Below are positions 61,245 through 64,000 of a stretch of 64,000 bases of DNA, one piece after another. The position numbers and the translations under genes were made by a program. The notes beneath the pieces were generated by a model. It was not told the DNA's origin. It did no database searches and saw nothing but the letters and a program-made list of their open reading frames with translations. Source of the DNA: Membranipora membranacea (Eukaryota > Bryozoa > Gymnolaemata > Cheilostomatida > Membraniporidae); NCBI GenBank assembly GCA_914767715.1, contig OU612071.1, forward strand, positions 24,983,681 through 25,047,680, read 5' to 3'. Every line of letters starts with the position of its first letter. Within the stretch, counting starts at the first letter, position 1.

Positions 61245-63600
61245 GGCGATTGCTGAGCCGTCCATTCTGGATAACTCCGACGAAGATGGCGACTAACCTG
61301 CCCCTAACCAGCCGAACTCCAATGATTCTTCAAGACTCTGAACCAGGTAAATGCATTTATATATATATGCTAGTAAATCATATTCATTGCAACCGGTTTT
61401 TGGATAGAACTAATATTTGTGTTCTACTTGCAGCAGAGGAGGACACCTGTCTGATCTGAACAACGCAGAATAGGATGAGGTACCACCTGCTCAGAGAGAC
61501 GCCCGCCCTCGACGTGCGGCTTAGGGGCCTCTCCCTCCAAGAACTGAGATAACACGAGCATGGTGTACCCTCATGCAGCGAGGAAGACTGCTCTGCAGAG
61601 GATTCTGCCCACTCACCTGCGGGCTGAAGTAAGTTAATATATTTTCATAACAAAAAGAATCAGTGCTCAATGTCTTTAACTTCTGCGATTGTGAGGTTAC
61701 TTTTACTGCGCTTTCTCTTTATTTATCGATCAAACGTTTTTCACAGGTGCAGACAGTTCTGGGACAGGACCAGCTACGACGCCCGCCCTCAGTACGCCTA
61801 CTCACTGATAGCGAAAGTAAAGTTCGGTGTTGAAGGGAGACGGAACATCTACAAGTATTACCTCCCGACGGGGCCAACCGGCAAATATGGGTCTGCAAAA
61901 CATTGTTCTGCAGGTAAGTTAATTAATAAAGAAGCAGTTTGTGCAGTAATTAAAAACTGGTCTTGGTTTCCGTCAACGTAAACTGTTCCATAACTTATCC
62001 ACTCGTTGTAGGGTGTTTGGATACTCGAACCGTTCGTACTTGGTGTACTGCATGATAGAGAGAACGCCTGCAGACAGTCATGTGGTGAAACAGGACACTA
62101 GGAAGACCGCCCCTGACCACAAAAACATTGATAAAGACTCAATCCGGAGTCACATACTCAGTTATCCTGGGGATATATCCCATAACAGGTTGGTAATTCA
62201 CAGTGCTATCATTCTGTCTAGTAGAAAAAAACCAGATAACCAAGGGCAACCTAAGAGACGTCCTTGAGAAACCTCCTGTATTGTCGGACACTGAAATCCA
62301 CACCCTGCTAGAGAAAAACTCAATTCTTGTCTTTTAGGAGAGCTCACGCTCCAAGGGTCATCTATGTTCAACCCAAGATCACCTTCGCGGATATGAACTG
62401 AGATTATCACCAGACGGCAGTTTCCAACGAGAGCCCTGCAGCTACGAAACATTCAGGCTGCAATGCAGACATCTGCACATCTCCAATGCGAAGTAAGGAC
62501 ACAAAGGGTGAGGGCAGAATACGGACAGGACAAGTCAAGGCAGCTTGATGTGGATGAGGCAGTCTACACGTTAGACCTTCAAAAAATTGTGTTTCTACCT
62601 CAGTGAGTACATATTCAAACTTTCGAACATTTTGCTGCAGCGCGTCTATCAAGCTTGAAAGATTGTTTGTAGTTATGATAACAGCTGGTCGTAGTTGTCC
62701 GACAGTGTGTGTGACTCTAATAATTAACGCTATTTTTTTTCAGTTTACTCCAATACAAGCTGTCTGTGTTCTGCAAAAGGCTAGCGACATTTCACCACAC
62801 TCTAGCTCCTGCAGGCGGAACTACTCAGCAGAGTAAAACAATCTCAGCCGTCCGGGACAAGGGTACTGCAGGAAGAACAGCAACTGAATTAATCTTTGTG
62901 CTGTACAAGATGATTCGTGAAAGTCCCCTTAGGAGTAAGAAAAAACGAATAATCTACGCTGACAACTGCAGCTTGCAAAACAAGAACTATTATATTTTTG
63001 GCATTTTCTGGGCCCTTGTGAATTAAAAATTCTTTGAGGCTGGCCATACTTTTATGTCAGGCGACTCTGTACACTCTTGGGTCGAGCGCTGTATGGCACC
63101 AACCATTTTTCTGAGTGTGTGAGTTGGGCCACCAACAACTCTTTTGTTATTCGAATGGGCCCGGCAGATTTTTTTGATTTTTTCATACCCGGCCTCCATT
63201 AGATAGCTTGGGATAGATTCCTGGCCACTCTTGAGGGATTTGTGTGTGGTGGGGTTCCGGACGGGCTCAAACAGTGCATGGGTGAAGAGGGATTTTGATG
63301 AGGAGTTTGCAAGGTTCGACTACCTGCACAAACATCTGAAAACGACGGGACTAAATCTGGCTGAGGTTCCAGGTCTGAGAGAGAGGAGAAGAGGCATCCC
63401 GCAAAACAAGTATCATGCAGGATCTAGTGCCTCTGATCCTCGAGGTAGATAACGGCCGTCATTCCTGGCGCACTGAGTTCTACCGATACCAGCATCAGGC
63501 TGATGGTGCAGCAGACCTGGCTTCTGGTGATGACACAGATCCCACCAAAGATCACAATCGAACCTTCGACTTCTCACTGTTGATCCCTTTTCATTCTTGA
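61245..63600 (+). pseudogene. Decayed multi-exon transposon-like gene with DNC..QNKN motif (DUF7869-like)
   Basis: Exon-like blocks with splice signals occur in order. They are 61245-61345 (acidic LDNSDEDGD then stop), 61747-61913 (FWDRTSYDARPQYAYSLI, IYKYYLPT, KHC), 62012-62188 (VFGYSNRSYLVYCMIERTPA), about 62338-62602 (VIYVQPKITFADM then stop, later VYTLDLQKIVFLPQ), about 62743-63140 (KLSVFCKRLATFHHTLAP; IIYADNCSLQNKNYYIFGIF; after a stop EAGHTFMSGDSVHSWVER) and 63240-63599 (FDYLHKHLKTTGLNLAEVPG). DNCS.QNKN and the later GHTF...D..H..VE resemble a DDE-type catalytic core. The family is known to me as repetitive invertebrate proteins (DUF7869-like). Transposition function is inferred. Three or more stops and out-of-phase joins show decay. 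Confidence 0.65.
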
Positions 63601-64000
63601 ACTGTTTGGGAACGTTGGGAACAAAGCCTTTTACTTTTTTATGTTAACTGTGTATAATTATCTTATGTTTTTTTCACTCGATTTTTTTAATTTAATTTGA
63701 ATCAATTTGAATGTCATGATAATAAAAACTGATTTGCTTGCACACCTCAAAAACATCCTGTATCTGACTCTCCGTTTGCAAACTACTATGTCTAAGCAAT
63801 TTAATGCAATGGTCAAGACATACTGAAACGTAAAACAAACACCAGTCGAGTGAGCTTTGGCTTCATAGTGATGATGAGACACATGTGAATAACTGATGTT
63901 GCTGCGACGCATTGCATAAAACTTGCAACTCAGGAGACTAACACTGGTTTATGCTTGGTTCTGCTTGGGCACCGAGCAAAAAAACATGCAAGTTGGAGAC
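63601..64000. other. No gene seen
   Basis: AT-rich flank of the transposon relic. No exon or repeat boundary was recognised before the window ends. Confidence 0.4.

Overview
The window is AT-rich nuclear DNA from an invertebrate animal. Coding sequence is split into short exons with GT-AG introns, and many decayed transposable elements lie between and inside the genes. I cannot name the species. Two host genes can be assembled with full confidence in reading phase. Everything else is mobile-element material, repeats, or gene-like exon clusters that no longer hold a consistent frame.

Left part (1-16.1 kb, mostly minus strand). A fragment of an SGNH-type hydrolase lies at 0.7 kb, and an open frame of a repetitive-looking unknown family at 3.5-4.2 kb. 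Next comes an exon cluster (5.7-8.7 kb) with Ser/Asp-rich segments and a C2H2 zinc finger, broken by a stop and frameshifts. A second cluster (11.7-14.3 kb) carries a frameshifted PHD finger. A three-frame relic of a transposase-like gene sits at 15.0-16.0 kb.

Centre (18.7-43.7 kb, minus strand). One 22-exon gene spans 25 kb and encodes a predicted 917-residue secreted or surface-anchored protein. Its order is signal peptide, NHL-like beta-propeller, two EGF domains, second propeller, third EGF domain, a 15-nt microexon, and a hydrophobic C-terminal tail. The two propeller halves share their exon layout, including two exon pairs of identical length (192/192 and 148/148), so they arose by internal duplication. 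I do not recognise this architecture as a named protein, and it is the best candidate here for something undescribed. Its introns hold a dead LINE, two copies of a tRNA-derived SINE, a large foldback element and several duplicated blocks.

Right part (45-64 kb). A BEL/Pao pol relic (45.7 kb) and a second copy of the transposase-like relic (47.8-48.5 kb, plus strand) come first. They are followed by a (CATA)n microsatellite, a tandem/inverted repeat, and a compact LTR element with PBS-like sequence but no coding capacity (49.6-51.3 kb). A complete six-exon monocarboxylate-transporter-family gene (52.0-56.5 kb, minus) is next. About 0.5 kb upstream of its start codon, in the opposite orientation, lies a 5'-truncated LINE with an intact reverse transcriptase (57.0-58.6 kb). 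A second LINE tail, an isolated acidic first-exon candidate, and a decayed multi-exon transposon gene with a DNC..QNKN motif (61.2-63.6 kb) end the window.
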